Below are positions 41,397 through 49,623 of a stretch of DNA of 64,000 bases, piece after piece. A program made the position numbers and the translations under genes. The notes under the pieces are model-generated. The model was not told the origin of the DNA, ran no database searches, and saw only the letters and a list, made by a program, of their open reading frames with translations. The number at the start of each line of letters is the position of its first letter. Positions within the stretch are counted from its first letter, which is position 1. Origin of the DNA: Pseudanabaena sp. (GTDB taxonomy: Bacteria; Cyanobacteriota; Cyanobacteriia; Pseudanabaenales; Pseudanabaenaceae); assembly GCA_003249035.1 (NCBI GenBank), contig QBMK01000002.1, positions 116,807-180,806 on the forward strand, read 5' to 3'.

Positions 41397-42695
41397 CTAT
41401 GCCGTTCTATTCAAGCTTGGCATCTTATAACTCCAAGCCTGCTCGTTCATGATCGATCGCGCTAAAACATGACGATAAAGTTCGCTCAATTGAATCGTCA
41501 CTCCTGTCCAACTAAATCGTTGGTTCACATTGGCTGATGCTTGCTTCCGCATTTTCCTGACCCATAACTCATCAAACAGAATTCGATGAATACCATTAGC
41601 AAAAGCTTCAATATCTTTTGGCTCAACTAATAGTCCTGTTTCTTCAGGAATGATCGTAAATCTCAAGCCCCCCACATTAGAAGCGACTACAGGCACACCA
41701 CATGCCATAGCCTCGATCGCGACTAAACCAAAAGGCTCATAATGACTAGGAATCACACAAACATCAGCCGCAGTATAGTAAAGCGGTAAAATATCATGAC
41801 CAATCCTTCCAACAAAAATAGTAGACTCTTGTAATCCTAAGTCATTGACAATATGTTCAATCCTTTCTCTTTCCTCTCCATCAGGCATATTTGCTGAACT
41901 ACCACCTACGATTAGCAGCTTAAGATTCTCGAGACTCTGGTCTTTCCGTAATAACGCAAAGGCTCTTACCAAAGTCTCAATCCCCTTACGTTCATCAAAT
42001 CTCCCAACATAGAGAATGATTTTTTCTCGGCTATCAAGTTTTAATTTAGCGCGAGCATGAGTCTTTGAGGTTAAGCGAAAGTTGGTAGTATCAGTTCCGC
42101 AGGGAATGACTTCGATTTGTCCGCGAGTTGATACGAGCGATCGCAAAGTTTCTTGCTCTTGCGGACTAGTCGCTACGACACAATTAGCACGTTCTAAGAT
42201 CTCTCGTTCAATCCTTAAACGAGTATTCGCAACTTCAGGAATCTCTACCAGAGATTGATATTTTACGGCTCCTAATGAATGATAAGTATGCACCAATTGG
42301 ATACCGCTAGTTTTTTGCAACTCCATCCCAGCCCATGCCGATAGCCAGTAATTCGTATGAATTAAGGGATAATTCATCCCCTGAGTGCTTTGGAATGATT
42401 GGAATGAGTCCACAAACTCAGGCATATGTTCAAACAAACGATCCCTAGGGATATAGCTTTCTGCTCCAGCTTTGAGTCGAATCGTTCGACAATGAGGCGA
42501 ATGTTGCACAATCACTTCATCATCAGCATGAGCTTTTCTCGTAAACATATCCACTTGCCAACCAAGATTTGCAAGGGTTTCGCCCACATGACGTACATAT
42601 ACATTTTGTCCTCCCGCCTCTTCTGAGCCGATCTCTGCCGCAGGATCAGCATGATCAGAAATGAGAGCGATCGCTTGTCTATTCAAACTCAACAT
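41397..42695 (-). CDS. GT4-family glycosyltransferase, sucrose-phosphate/MshA-synthase-like
   Basis: A 432-residue retaining glycosyltransferase. The start is ATG 42695: AGGAG lies 9 bases upstream and the protein then begins MLSLNRQAIALISDHADPAA. An in-frame extension to 42848 would be low-complexity (GLGLGLGL) and lies in a hairpin, so it is rejected. GSEEAGGQNVYVRHVGETLA (about 22-41) is the donor/acceptor loop shared by MshA, sucrose synthases and SPS-like enzymes. The C-terminal domain has ILYVGRFDERKG and EPFGLVAIEAMACGVPVVAS (E-x7-E). Its operon companions, a sucrose-phosphatase-like HAD protein and GH100 invertase, suggest a disaccharide-phosphate synthase. It lacks the classical SPS N-terminus, so the exact product is open. 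Confidence 0.85.
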   Translation of the reverse strand: MLSLNRQAIALISDHADPAAEIGSEEAGGQNVYVRHVGETLANLGWQVDMFTRKAHADDEVIVQHSPHCRTIRLKAGAESYIPRDRLFEHMPEFVDSFQSFQSTQGMNYPLIHTNYWLSAWAGMELQKTSGIQLVHTYHSLGAVKYQSLVEIPEVANTRLRIEREILERANCVVATSPQEQETLRSLVSTRGQIEVIPCGTDTTNFRLTSKTHARAKLKLDSREKIILYVGRFDERKGIETLVRAFALLRKDQSLENLKLLIVGGSSANMPDGEERERIEHIVNDLGLQESTIFVGRIGHDILPLYYTAADVCVIPSHYEPFGLVAIEAMACGVPVVASNVGGLRFTIIPEETGLLVEPKDIEAFANGIHRILFDELWVRKMRKQASANVNQRFSWTGVTIQLSELYRHVLARSIMNEQAWSYKMPSLNRTA

Positions 42696-42740
42696 AATCT
42701 TTTTCTCCTTTTGTATGGCAGTTTGCATTTTGCCTACGGC

Positions 42741-42768
42741 AAAACCCAAACCCAAACCCAAACCCAAA
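42741..42768. repeat. Short AAACCC tandem repeat
   Basis: About four copies of AAACCC in the leader between the second glycosyltransferase and the SPS-like gene. On the coding strand it is GGGTTT, in frame giving Gly-Leu pairs, so an upstream translation start would produce a low-complexity tail. Confidence 0.8.
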
Positions 42769-42813
42769 CTCTGATTGTTTTGTTCTTTGCAAGTGAGTGA
42801 GTACTGATTTGCA

Positions 42814-42866
42814 AAAACATTTAGAGAATTTATGACGCGAAGCGTCATAAATTCTCTAAATGTTTT
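42814..42866. repeat. Perfect 25-bp hairpin with GC-GAA-GC tip
   Basis: Arms of 25 bp (42814-42838 and 42842-42866) around loop GAA; the tip is the stable heptamer GCGAAGC. The right arm covers the stop codon and the last codons of the glycosyltransferase gene at 42856, so part of its C-terminus is encoded by the hairpin. Confidence 0.92.
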
Positions 42867-43932
42867 GCATTACCAAATCACGCTTCTGCCCATTTCGAGA
42901 ATACTTCTCTCCCAAAATCTTTTGATATACTGCTTCATATCCATCAGCCATTCGTTTCGCAGTGAAATTCATGAGGACATGCTCACGACAAGCCCGCCGA
43001 TCTAACTGGGCAGCAAGAGCGATCGCATCTACGCATTCAGTGACAGTCTGACAGAGAAATCCGCTGACTCCATGAGCAATCACCTCAGGAGCCGAGCCTA
43101 AACTCATCGCAATTACTGGTGTCCCTGTAACCATTGATTCGATCATCACGAGTCCAAACGGTTCTTTCCATGTAATTGGGAATAGCGTCGCAACAGCTCC
43201 ACCCATAAGAACACTTTTTTGATGATGATTAGCCTCGCCGAGAAACTCGATTTGGCTACCGCCAATATGAGGAAGAATTTTAGTCTCAAAGTATTCCAAA
43301 TCCACAGCATCAACTTTTCCAGCCATTTTAAGATGCCATCCCGAACGTTTTGCTATTTCGATCGCTAAATGTGCTCCTTTTTCAGGTGACATTCGACCCA
43401 AAAAAGCCAGATACGGTGGATGTTCTGGCTGATGATAAAAGCTATAAGTATTAGGAGCGATGCCGTTATAAACTGTGGATACATAGTTTAAGCCTAAATT
43501 AGTATCCCTCTGAGAATTAGAAATACTGACAAAAGGTTGATTTCGCACATGAGTAAAAAGTTTCTCATTATCAGGCGTGAAAATACCGTGTAGCGTATGC
43601 ACTGTAGGAGTCTTGACTAGATTTGTGTAAGATAATGCTACACAACCAACGTGGGAATGGATAATGTCAAACTTATTAGCGTTCTCATAAACTCGACTCA
43701 TATTCAGCATGTCATAGATATTTGGATCCTTAACACTGGTATCCAGACGTAGAGCTCTAGGATGCACGGATTCTAATTTAGCTGAGGTAGTCGAATCTCC
43801 TGACGCAAATAGAGTAACCTCATGACCACGCTTAACCAGTTCTTCGGTAAGCAAACTTACTACCAGTTCAGTGCCGCCATAGGCGGGGGGAGGAACCTGT
43901 TCCCATAGTGGCGAAACTTGGGCAATTCTCAT
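42856..43932 (-). CDS. GT4-family glycosyltransferase
   Basis: A 358-residue retaining glycosyltransferase. The start is ATG 43932 with AAGGAG 7 bases upstream; the in-frame ATG at 43962 is not used. It begins MRIAQVSPLWEQVPPPAYGG, then TELVVSLLTEELVKRGHEVT, the N-terminal GT-B loop typical of GT4 enzymes. The C-domain has LAFLGRMSPEKGAHLAIEIA (about 185-204) and EPFGLVMIESMVTGTPVIAM (E-x7-E, about 265). Same operon direction as the SPS-like gene, 160 bp downstream, and next to the sucrose-phosphatase-like gene. Substrate unknown. The final residues (QNI and stop) fall in the 25-bp hairpin. Confidence 0.88.
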   Translation of the reverse strand: MRIAQVSPLWEQVPPPAYGGTELVVSLLTEELVKRGHEVTLFASGDSTTSAKLESVHPRALRLDTSVKDPNIYDMLNMSRVYENANKFDIIHSHVGCVALSYTNLVKTPTVHTLHGIFTPDNEKLFTHVRNQPFVSISNSQRDTNLGLNYVSTVYNGIAPNTYSFYHQPEHPPYLAFLGRMSPEKGAHLAIEIAKRSGWHLKMAGKVDAVDLEYFETKILPHIGGSQIEFLGEANHHQKSVLMGGAVATLFPITWKEPFGLVMIESMVTGTPVIAMSLGSAPEVIAHGVSGFLCQTVTECVDAIALAAQLDRRACREHVLMNFTAKRMADGYEAVYQKILGEKYSRNGQKRDLVMQNI

Positions 43933-44128
43933 TATGAATCTCCTTTCTATAACTTCTATCACAAGCGATTATCACGGCTGTGTCTAAAGTTTGTTATCTT
44001 AACTATGAAGACTCTAACTGAGCGATGATTGAGATCATGTATATCAAAATCGCTAAATTAGTTGATTTGTATAGGAATGTATTGAAACTTGATGAAAGTA
44101 AACAAATCTATTGCTTTTGCTATTGATA

Positions 44129-44878
44129 TTATCGCCATTGATAGTGTGCGATCGATTCTAAAATACCATGAGCATAATCGCCATCAGCAAAGTATACATG
44201 ATTCTGTCCGCGCAGTTTTTCTAATTCAGAACTATAATTTCCGACTACTACTGCATTGGCTCCACTAGTCATCATTTGCTCATCATTTCCCGAATCCCCT
44301 GCTACTAGAACACTTTTTATCGCAAAGTTCCATTTATTCGCACAATAACTCATAGCATTACCTTTAGAGGCTCTCAGGGGCAATATGTCTAAAAACTCCT
44401 GATGAGAGTAAATCGCTTGAACTTGAAGCTGATATTGCCGAAGATGTTCTTGAATTTCCCAAATCGAAGGCGATCTTATCGGATCAACTAGATAGCTAAT
44501 TTTATGAGTGCGTTGACCTTCAGCACTTTGCAGCTTAATACCTGATAACTTTGCGATCGCCTCTCGCACTAATTCAGGTTGCCACTGATCATTAATATGT
44601 TTTAGCCACTCTAGATCCACCTGTATCTCTTCCCCATAGTGAATTTCACTGCCTACCGACGTAATCCATAGATCGGGTGGTGGTACTTCCCATTCTTGGA
44701 GAATTTGTTGAGCAGATTCAATAGATCGTCCTGTAGCGATCCCGAAGGCAATTTCTGATGATTGTAGATAATCGATTAGTTCTTTTAGCGCAATGCGATC
44801 GCCTAGCAAAGTATTATCAATATCAGAAATTAATAGACGATCAGATTCTAAAAGCTTATTTTGGAGAAATTTATGCAT
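44129..44878 (-). CDS. HAD hydrolase, sucrose-6-phosphate phosphatase-like
   Basis: A 249-residue HAD-superfamily phosphatase of the S6PP subgroup. Motif I is LLISDIDNTLLGD (nucleophile Asp near 19, acid/base Asp two residues on). The S6PP-type cap gives WITSVGSEIHYGEE, EWLKHINDQWQPELVREAIA and SAEGQRTHKISYLVD. Motif III has Lys in SKGNAMSYCANKWN, and motif IV is VAGDSGNDEQM. The natural role would be to dephosphorylate a disaccharide phosphate made by a neighbouring transferase. The stop side is followed by the two glycosyltransferases; the start overlaps the GH100 invertase by 8 bp. A related enzyme acts on mannosylfructose-phosphate, which cannot be excluded. Confidence 0.88.
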   Translation of the reverse strand: MHKFLQNKLLESDRLLISDIDNTLLGDRIALKELIDYLQSSEIAFGIATGRSIESAQQILQEWEVPPPDLWITSVGSEIHYGEEIQVDLEWLKHINDQWQPELVREAIAKLSGIKLQSAEGQRTHKISYLVDPIRSPSIWEIQEHLRQYQLQVQAIYSHQEFLDILPLRASKGNAMSYCANKWNFAIKSVLVAGDSGNDEQMMTSGANAVVVGNYSSELEKLRGQNHVYFADGDYAHGILESIAHYQWR

Positions 44879-46334
44879 TTTTAATATCTTTGAGGCTTGG
44901 CAAATCCATAATATTTACATCAGCAGGATTTACTTTGAGAAAGTGATGCGTTAATAAAAAACTAACAATCGTCCAAGTTTGATATAGCCTCGCCTGTTGA
45001 CCAACCCAAACTCCGTTTGGCCCGTCAAAATATTCTGCCCAGTGTTCTCGAGGTAATCTTTTAGAAAGAATCTCATAGTTATCTTGCAGTAGCAAATCGA
45101 TCGCTAAATTATCAACAGAAGATTGACGCTGTTTATGGCGGAGGGTTGCCATTACAAAAAACCAGAAAAGACAGGGCCAATGTCCTGCGTTGTGATAACA
45201 CCAAGGTAAATTTTTGCGATCGAAGCCAGTCTTTTTACGCCAGTCTTCATTTTGTAAAGGTGGATGGCAAATCCTGAGAGGCATTTGCGCGAATAAATCG
45301 GCTCGATTTTGGTACATTAAATGAAATAGCGATCGTTGTTGTGTCGAGCTAATCAAATCAAAAGTTGCACTCAGACAGTTTCCCAAGGTAAAAAAGCGAA
45401 AGTCAGGTCTCCCAGTTCGCACATTCCCGATTAAATAGCCGCCCTTGTCGCCTAGCCATTCCTGTAGCCAATGGGGAATCGTCTCCGTTTGGATATTGTA
45501 CTCATTGGTTACGCGATCGCCATATTGCTCAGTGGGGCGACGACGAATGGTTTGGACTATTTTAGAATTTACCCAATAATGCTTGAGCATATAGCTTCTG
45601 AGCTTTTTTATCCAAGCGATCGCATAGGATTTACGAAAGATTTGCTGCCCAATTAAGGCATTTTCAGGATCACGCAAATCTTCCTTTGCTTGTTTTTCAG
45701 TACATCCTTTGTCATCCAAATCCATTTGGATTAAGCCAACTGCACTTAATAAAGCACCATACAAAAGCGCCTGTATTTCCAAAGGATTTCCCCATACATC
45801 AAGAACGCGATCGATCATAAATGCGCCATCAGGCACAAATAGAGTCGGTGCATCTCGAAAAGAGGGATGCAAAATTAAATTCAGAAACTTCTGAATGCCA
45901 ATCTGGACTTCAGAAGTTATAGCCCATTGGCGATCGCCAGACCTCTGCACATAGATATAAGCTAAAATCACCCACCATAAGCTGGCATCAACAGAACAAA
46001 CTCGCCCAATCGCTCTCTGTCCATAGTCAGCAATTAGCTTTCCTTCGACTTCCACAAAGCTAGTTGGAAATATACCTCTAGTTTGGAAATGATCGCTTTG
46101 TAATCGCAAGCAAGTATTCAAAAAATGTCTAACAATCTCGAATCTACCTTCAAGTAATAGATAAATCATTACGGGAACATTGTCCCGAATGAAAATTTCG
46201 TTGTAGTTTAAGTCTTGACTATTTTTATTCTGGGGAATTGAAGCGACAGCACCTACAAATTCTCCATCAATTTTTACTAATGCTTGTTCATACAAAATTG
46301 ATTTGGCTAGTTGCACTAATAATTCTTCTTTCAT
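44871..46334 (-). CDS. GH100 alkaline/neutral invertase
   Basis: Cytoplasmic glycoside hydrolase family 100 enzyme that splits sucrose to glucose and fructose. The visible signature includes NYNEIFIRDNVPVMIYLLLE (about 43-62, with the catalytic-region Asp), HFQTRGIFPTSF, YGQRAIGRVCSVDASLWWVI (about 104-123) and the late CHPPLQNEDWRKKTGFDRKN and WCYHNAGHWPCLFWFFV segments. The family is 450-480 residues, and from ATG 46334 it has 487. An upstream ATG at 46379 would overlap the DUF4214 gene, so ATG 46334 is preferred although no strong ribosome site precedes either. It overlaps the phosphatase by 8 bp. Together they could make and break a sucrose pool. Confidence 0.88.
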   Translation of the reverse strand: MKEELLVQLAKSILYEQALVKIDGEFVGAVASIPQNKNSQDLNYNEIFIRDNVPVMIYLLLEGRFEIVRHFLNTCLRLQSDHFQTRGIFPTSFVEVEGKLIADYGQRAIGRVCSVDASLWWVILAYIYVQRSGDRQWAITSEVQIGIQKFLNLILHPSFRDAPTLFVPDGAFMIDRVLDVWGNPLEIQALLYGALLSAVGLIQMDLDDKGCTEKQAKEDLRDPENALIGQQIFRKSYAIAWIKKLRSYMLKHYWVNSKIVQTIRRRPTEQYGDRVTNEYNIQTETIPHWLQEWLGDKGGYLIGNVRTGRPDFRFFTLGNCLSATFDLISSTQQRSLFHLMYQNRADLFAQMPLRICHPPLQNEDWRKKTGFDRKNLPWCYHNAGHWPCLFWFFVMATLRHKQRQSSVDNLAIDLLLQDNYEILSKRLPREHWAEYFDGPNGVWVGQQARLYQTWTIVSFLLTHHFLKVNPADVNIMDLPSLKDIKNA

Positions 46335-46347
46335 TTCCTGTCTGAGC

Positions 46348-46851
46348 TTATCGATGAATTTGATTGAGCGATGCTCCATTCTCTATAGAACGTTTAGCAT
46401 TACGGAGTTGATTTGCATCTGGATCGCGACCATAGGCTTGTTGATAGTTTCTACGAATTGAGCGATCGGCTTCTTCACTATTCACCAATTCTCGGCGAAC
46501 TTGCTTGAGTGAAAGCCGTCTATTCCGAACAGCGTCGGAGTAATTCCGCAGTCCCTCAGCATCTGCGTCGCGTCCAAGTACCTGTAAAAATAGATACCCA
46601 ATTGAAATTTCAATCTGATTTTGATCGTAATTATTATTATTATTATTTGAATTTTGATAGTTAAAGCTACCATATCCAGGACATTGAATAGCATTTCGTC
46701 TAACATAGCAATCAATTCTCTGACCGTAGTTTTGATTGTAGATCTGAGCATTGACGGCAGCAGGTGTAGCACCAACGACCATAATTACTGCTACACCTGA
46801 GACAAAGCCAGTAGAGGAAGAGAACGCATTTAGAAAGCGACTTGACAACAT
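46348..46851 (-). CDS. Secreted protein with DUF4214-like repeats
   Basis: A 167-residue exported protein. The signal peptide (about 1-35) ends near VNAQ. An Asn-rich spacer (NYQNSNNNNNNYDQNQ) follows, then two copies of a DUF4214-type helical motif: IGYLFLQVLGRDADAEGLRN (about 84-103) and NYQQAYGRDPDANQLRNAKR (about 134-153). The GRDxDxxGL core is shared with proteins of S-layer and calcium-binding type, but function here is unknown. It is the first gene of the sugar operon on this strand, ending 14 bp upstream of the GH100 start, so it could be co-transcribed although unrelated. Confidence 0.78.
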   Translation of the reverse strand: MLSSRFLNAFSSSTGFVSGVAVIMVVGATPAAVNAQIYNQNYGQRIDCYVRRNAIQCPGYGSFNYQNSNNNNNNYDQNQIEISIGYLFLQVLGRDADAEGLRNYSDAVRNRRLSLKQVRRELVNSEEADRSIRRNYQQAYGRDPDANQLRNAKRSIENGASLNQIHR

Positions 46852-47044
46852 ATTCTATCTCCAAATTTAAGTAAAAATATAGAAAGTTATTTCAGGTAAA
46901 TTATCCCTGCATATAGCGCTTTTCAAGCAAGCGCGTTACAGCCGATTGTTCTATCGCATTAGGTGGGTAAACAATTCTGTGCTTCAATAGTCTTAGATAA
47001 TCTGTATCTCATTTAATACAACCTATTGCGATTTTATGGGATAC

Positions 47045-47123
47045 AAGGAATTTTTTAAAAAGCTTGAGAAGCAAACCTTTTAAAAAATTCCTTGGGTTTG
47101 ATTACAGCGATTCGCGCTGTAAT
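47045..47123. repeat. Two consecutive hairpins downstream of the 47134 gene
   Basis: AAGGAATTTTTTAAAA pairs with TTTTAAAAAATTCCTT (47045-47060 / 47078-47093) across a GCTT-GAG-AAGC core. Next, ATTACAGCG pairs with CGCTGTAAT (47101-47109 / 47115-47123). They fill the 3' side of the gene that ends at 47134 and probably stop its transcription. Confidence 0.75.
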
Positions 47124-47133
47124 AGAGTAATCT

Positions 47134-47754
47134 CTACCATAGTCCCTGAACAGGCGTTTGTTCGACTGTAGGTTGTGGCGAAGTGGGAATTGATGTTGGT
47201 GATGAGATATTTATTGTAGAAGGATTGAAAGGAAGGGATGCACTGCTGTCAATCGGCGTGACAGAAGCGATTGTTTTCGGTTGATAAAATGACATGGAAC
47301 CTACGATAGGAATAGTGGATGGGCAATCTTTTGTTTTAAACCAAACTCGTTTGCCTGATGCCAAGCCTTCAGTCGCATAGCGCGGGGAAATCATGCAATC
47401 ACTTCGAGTATCGTGAAGTGCAAAAGCATCTGCACTGAGTAAGCTGGAGCTTGCACCATCGATGTAACGATCGCGATAGACTCCCTGAACTATATTGCGA
47501 TTATAGAGATTTGTGGCAGTCCCTACTTGGAGATTGTATTTAGAAAACATCCAGCTAGGAACATAATAGTCGTTTGATTCTCCCAATGCATTTTTGAAAG
47601 TGACGATATTTCCATCCATCTTTTCGATTACTTGGGGGGATGTACTGTCAAGAAATACATCTTTAGATTGGGCTGCAACAGATGTTACTGCTGAAGTTGC
47701 TGCGATCGCAATCGAGCAAGCAGAGATTGAGAAACTTTGAATTGATTTTTGCAT
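47134..47754 (-). CDS. Secreted protein of unknown function
   Basis: A 206-residue protein with a signal peptide (SISACSIAIAATSAVTSVAA, about 9-28). The mature part has two cysteines (SDCMISPR and TKDCPSTIP), a Tyr/Asn-rich middle (LYNRNIVQGVYRDRYIDG) and a Pro/Ser/Thr-rich tail. I do not recognise a family. ATG 47754 is the start. It is transcribed away from the exporter genes at 48272 and lies beside the family-2 repeat at 48095. Confidence 0.65.
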   Translation of the reverse strand: MQKSIQSFSISACSIAIAATSAVTSVAAQSKDVFLDSTSPQVIEKMDGNIVTFKNALGESNDYYVPSWMFSKYNLQVGTATNLYNRNIVQGVYRDRYIDGASSSLLSADAFALHDTRSDCMISPRYATEGLASGKRVWFKTKDCPSTIPIVGSMSFYQPKTIASVTPIDSSASLPFNPSTINISSPTSIPTSPQPTVEQTPVQGLW

Positions 47755-48271
47755 GAGTTTGAATCTCCAAAATTATTGTTGAACTTGATGAGCTTTTCCT
47801 CTTACCCCTCAACTATTGCAAGTCCCCAGTTGATTTAATAAGTGATTTGATTGATTACCTTACAAATCTTCATAAAGTCGCGATCGCAGACCAATTCATG
47901 ATGATTCGCTCTTTTGATTAAGTGCGTATTAGAGAAGTCCTCTATCTAGCATAATTTTTTTACTTTTCCCTCCCTTAATTCATTGAATTCTGAATTGAAC
48001 TGTTAAATTTTGAGATGTTCTCACTCTATTCATACAACTCAAACATCAACTCATACATAACTTCAAACATACTTATGTCATATTTTGATGTGTAAGTAGC
48101 TATGCATAAGTAACCTTAAAACCCAGAAGTGTAAGTCGCCCGCTACGCGGGCGACTTACACTTCTGGGTTTGGGTTTCAATTATACTAAGCTACTTAGTA
48201 GAAATTTCATTCAAAACAATTCTCATCAATCCGAAGCCAAGAAATACTAAAGTTAGTAAACTAATAGCTCC
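47755..48271. other. Divergent intergenic region
   Basis: 517 bp between divergent genes. It contains one family-2 repeat (48095-48195) and otherwise AT-rich sequence expected to hold both promoters. No other gene or repeat is supported. Confidence 0.55.
48095..48195. repeat. Family-2 element with 24-bp perfect hairpin, copy 1
   Basis: A 101-bp element framed by AGTAGCT...AGCTACT-type ends. Its core is a perfect 24-bp stem (48120-48143 / 48147-48170) with loop TAC and tip GC-TAC-GC. The arm contains AAGTGTAAGTCGCCCGC. Compared with copy 2 at 62373 it has an A-T pair where copy 2 has G-C, a compensated change. Confidence 0.9.
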
Positions 48272-49609
48272 ATGCAAAAATTAGAAGTATTACCCCAAAC
48301 TGCTACCTTAAAACAGAAGGAGACTATTAAGCCAAAGTCAAAAACAAAGCCTTGGCTAATTGGATTATTCATATTTATTCCCATGATGGGAGTTGGCTAT
48401 TTTGCATATAACCAATTAGTGGTAATTCCTCAACTGCAAGCGAAGAATAAAATTCAAACAGCGCCCGTCGAACGTAGTAACCTCACAATCTTAGTTTCGG
48501 CAAATGGGACTGTGCAACCACAGCAATCAGTGAATGTAAGCCCCAAGACTTCAGGTATCTTGAAGCAGTTGCTAGTCAAAGAAGGTGATGTCGTCAAGGA
48601 AGGACAAATTCTCGCCTACATGGATGATACGAATCTTCAAGGACAATTGCTTCAGTCTCAAGGTAATCTGGCGGCGGCAGAAGCCAATCTTAAAAAAGTG
48701 ATTGGAGGGAATCGCCAACAAGCCATTGCTCAAGCGATGGCTAAATTGCAAGATTCTGAATTTGCACTTCGCCTAGCTGAAACTGATTTGCAGCGTAATC
48801 AATCGTTAAATAGAGAGGGTGCTATTTCCAAACAGGCCTACGATACGGCGCTGACAACTCGCGATCGCGCTCAAGCTAAGGTCAAACAAGACCTCGAAGC
48901 TCTAGATCTTGCACAAGCGGGATCGCAACAGGAAGACATTGATGAAGCCAGCGCTCAAGTAATGGCGGCGCAAGGATCGTTGCAAGTTATCCAAGCAAAT
49001 ATCGATGACATGGTGCTTAGAGCGCCTTTTAGTGGCACGATTGGGCGTAAATTTGCCGATCCTGGAGCCTTTGTAACACCAACTACTTCAGGTAGTGCAG
49101 TTACTTCCGCAACCTCGTCTTCCATTTTGTCCCTCGCGTCAGCAAATCAAATCGTGGCTCAGGTCGCTGAAGCGAATATTTCCCAAATCCGTCTGGACTT
49201 AGAGGCGACAATTCAGGTAGATGCCTATTCGGGTAAAATCTTTATAGGGAAAGTAACCCAAATCGCTACTCAGTCCGATGTGACTCAGAATGTTACCAGC
49301 TTCCAAGTAAAAACATCGGTTCCCGATCCTGAAGGTTTATTGCGATCGGGAATGAATGTAAACGTGCAGTTTAAGGCTGGAGAGTTGACGAATGTGTTGG
49401 TAGTTCCCACGGGCGCGATCGTCGAGCAGAATGGCGCTCAGGGAGTGTTTGTTGCTAATGATAAAGGTGGTTCGGCTTTTGTGCCAATTACGGTCGGGAC
49501 AACGGTGAATGATAAAACCGAAGTGAAATCTGGGCTAACTGGAACTGAACGAGTTTTACTCAGCTTTCCATCGGGAACTCGAAAGGTTTCAACCCCTAAT
49601 GGCGGTTAA
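48272..49609 (+). CDS. MacA/DevB-type periplasmic adaptor
   Basis: RND/ABC-type membrane fusion protein of 445 residues. One transmembrane helix (LIGLFIFIPMMGVGYFAYNQ, about 29-48) is followed by the lipoyl half NVSPKTSGILKQLLVKEGDV, a coiled coil, the second half DDMVLRAPFSGTIGRKFADP (about 249-268) and the beta-barrel domain with GMNVNVQFKAGELTNVLVVP (near 365). ATG 48272. It is followed 14 bp later by a MacB-type permease and then by an ABC ATPase, so it forms a complete tripartite exporter, the same order as DevBCA. The substrate cannot be read from the sequence; cyanobacterial DevBCA exports heterocyst glycolipid, MacAB exports macrolides and peptides. Confidence 0.93.
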   Translation: MQKLEVLPQTATLKQKETIKPKSKTKPWLIGLFIFIPMMGVGYFAYNQLVVIPQLQAKNKIQTAPVERSNLTILVSANGTVQPQQSVNVSPKTSGILKQLLVKEGDVVKEGQILAYMDDTNLQGQLLQSQGNLAAAEANLKKVIGGNRQQAIAQAMAKLQDSEFALRLAETDLQRNQSLNREGAISKQAYDTALTTRDRAQAKVKQDLEALDLAQAGSQQEDIDEASAQVMAAQGSLQVIQANIDDMVLRAPFSGTIGRKFADPGAFVTPTTSGSAVTSATSSSILSLASANQIVAQVAEANISQIRLDLEATIQVDAYSGKIFIGKVTQIATQSDVTQNVTSFQVKTSVPDPEGLLRSGMNVNVQFKAGELTNVLVVPTGAIVEQNGAQGVFVANDKGGSAFVPITVGTTVNDKTEVKSGLTGTERVLLSFPSGTRKVSTPNGG

Positions 49610-49623
49610 GGAGTATTCTCTCT

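Noticed and set aside
42696..42848. An N-terminal extension of the SPS-like transferase
   Set aside because: It contains the AAACCC-derived GLGLGL tract and part of a hairpin; a good ribosome site precedes the internal ATG 42695.
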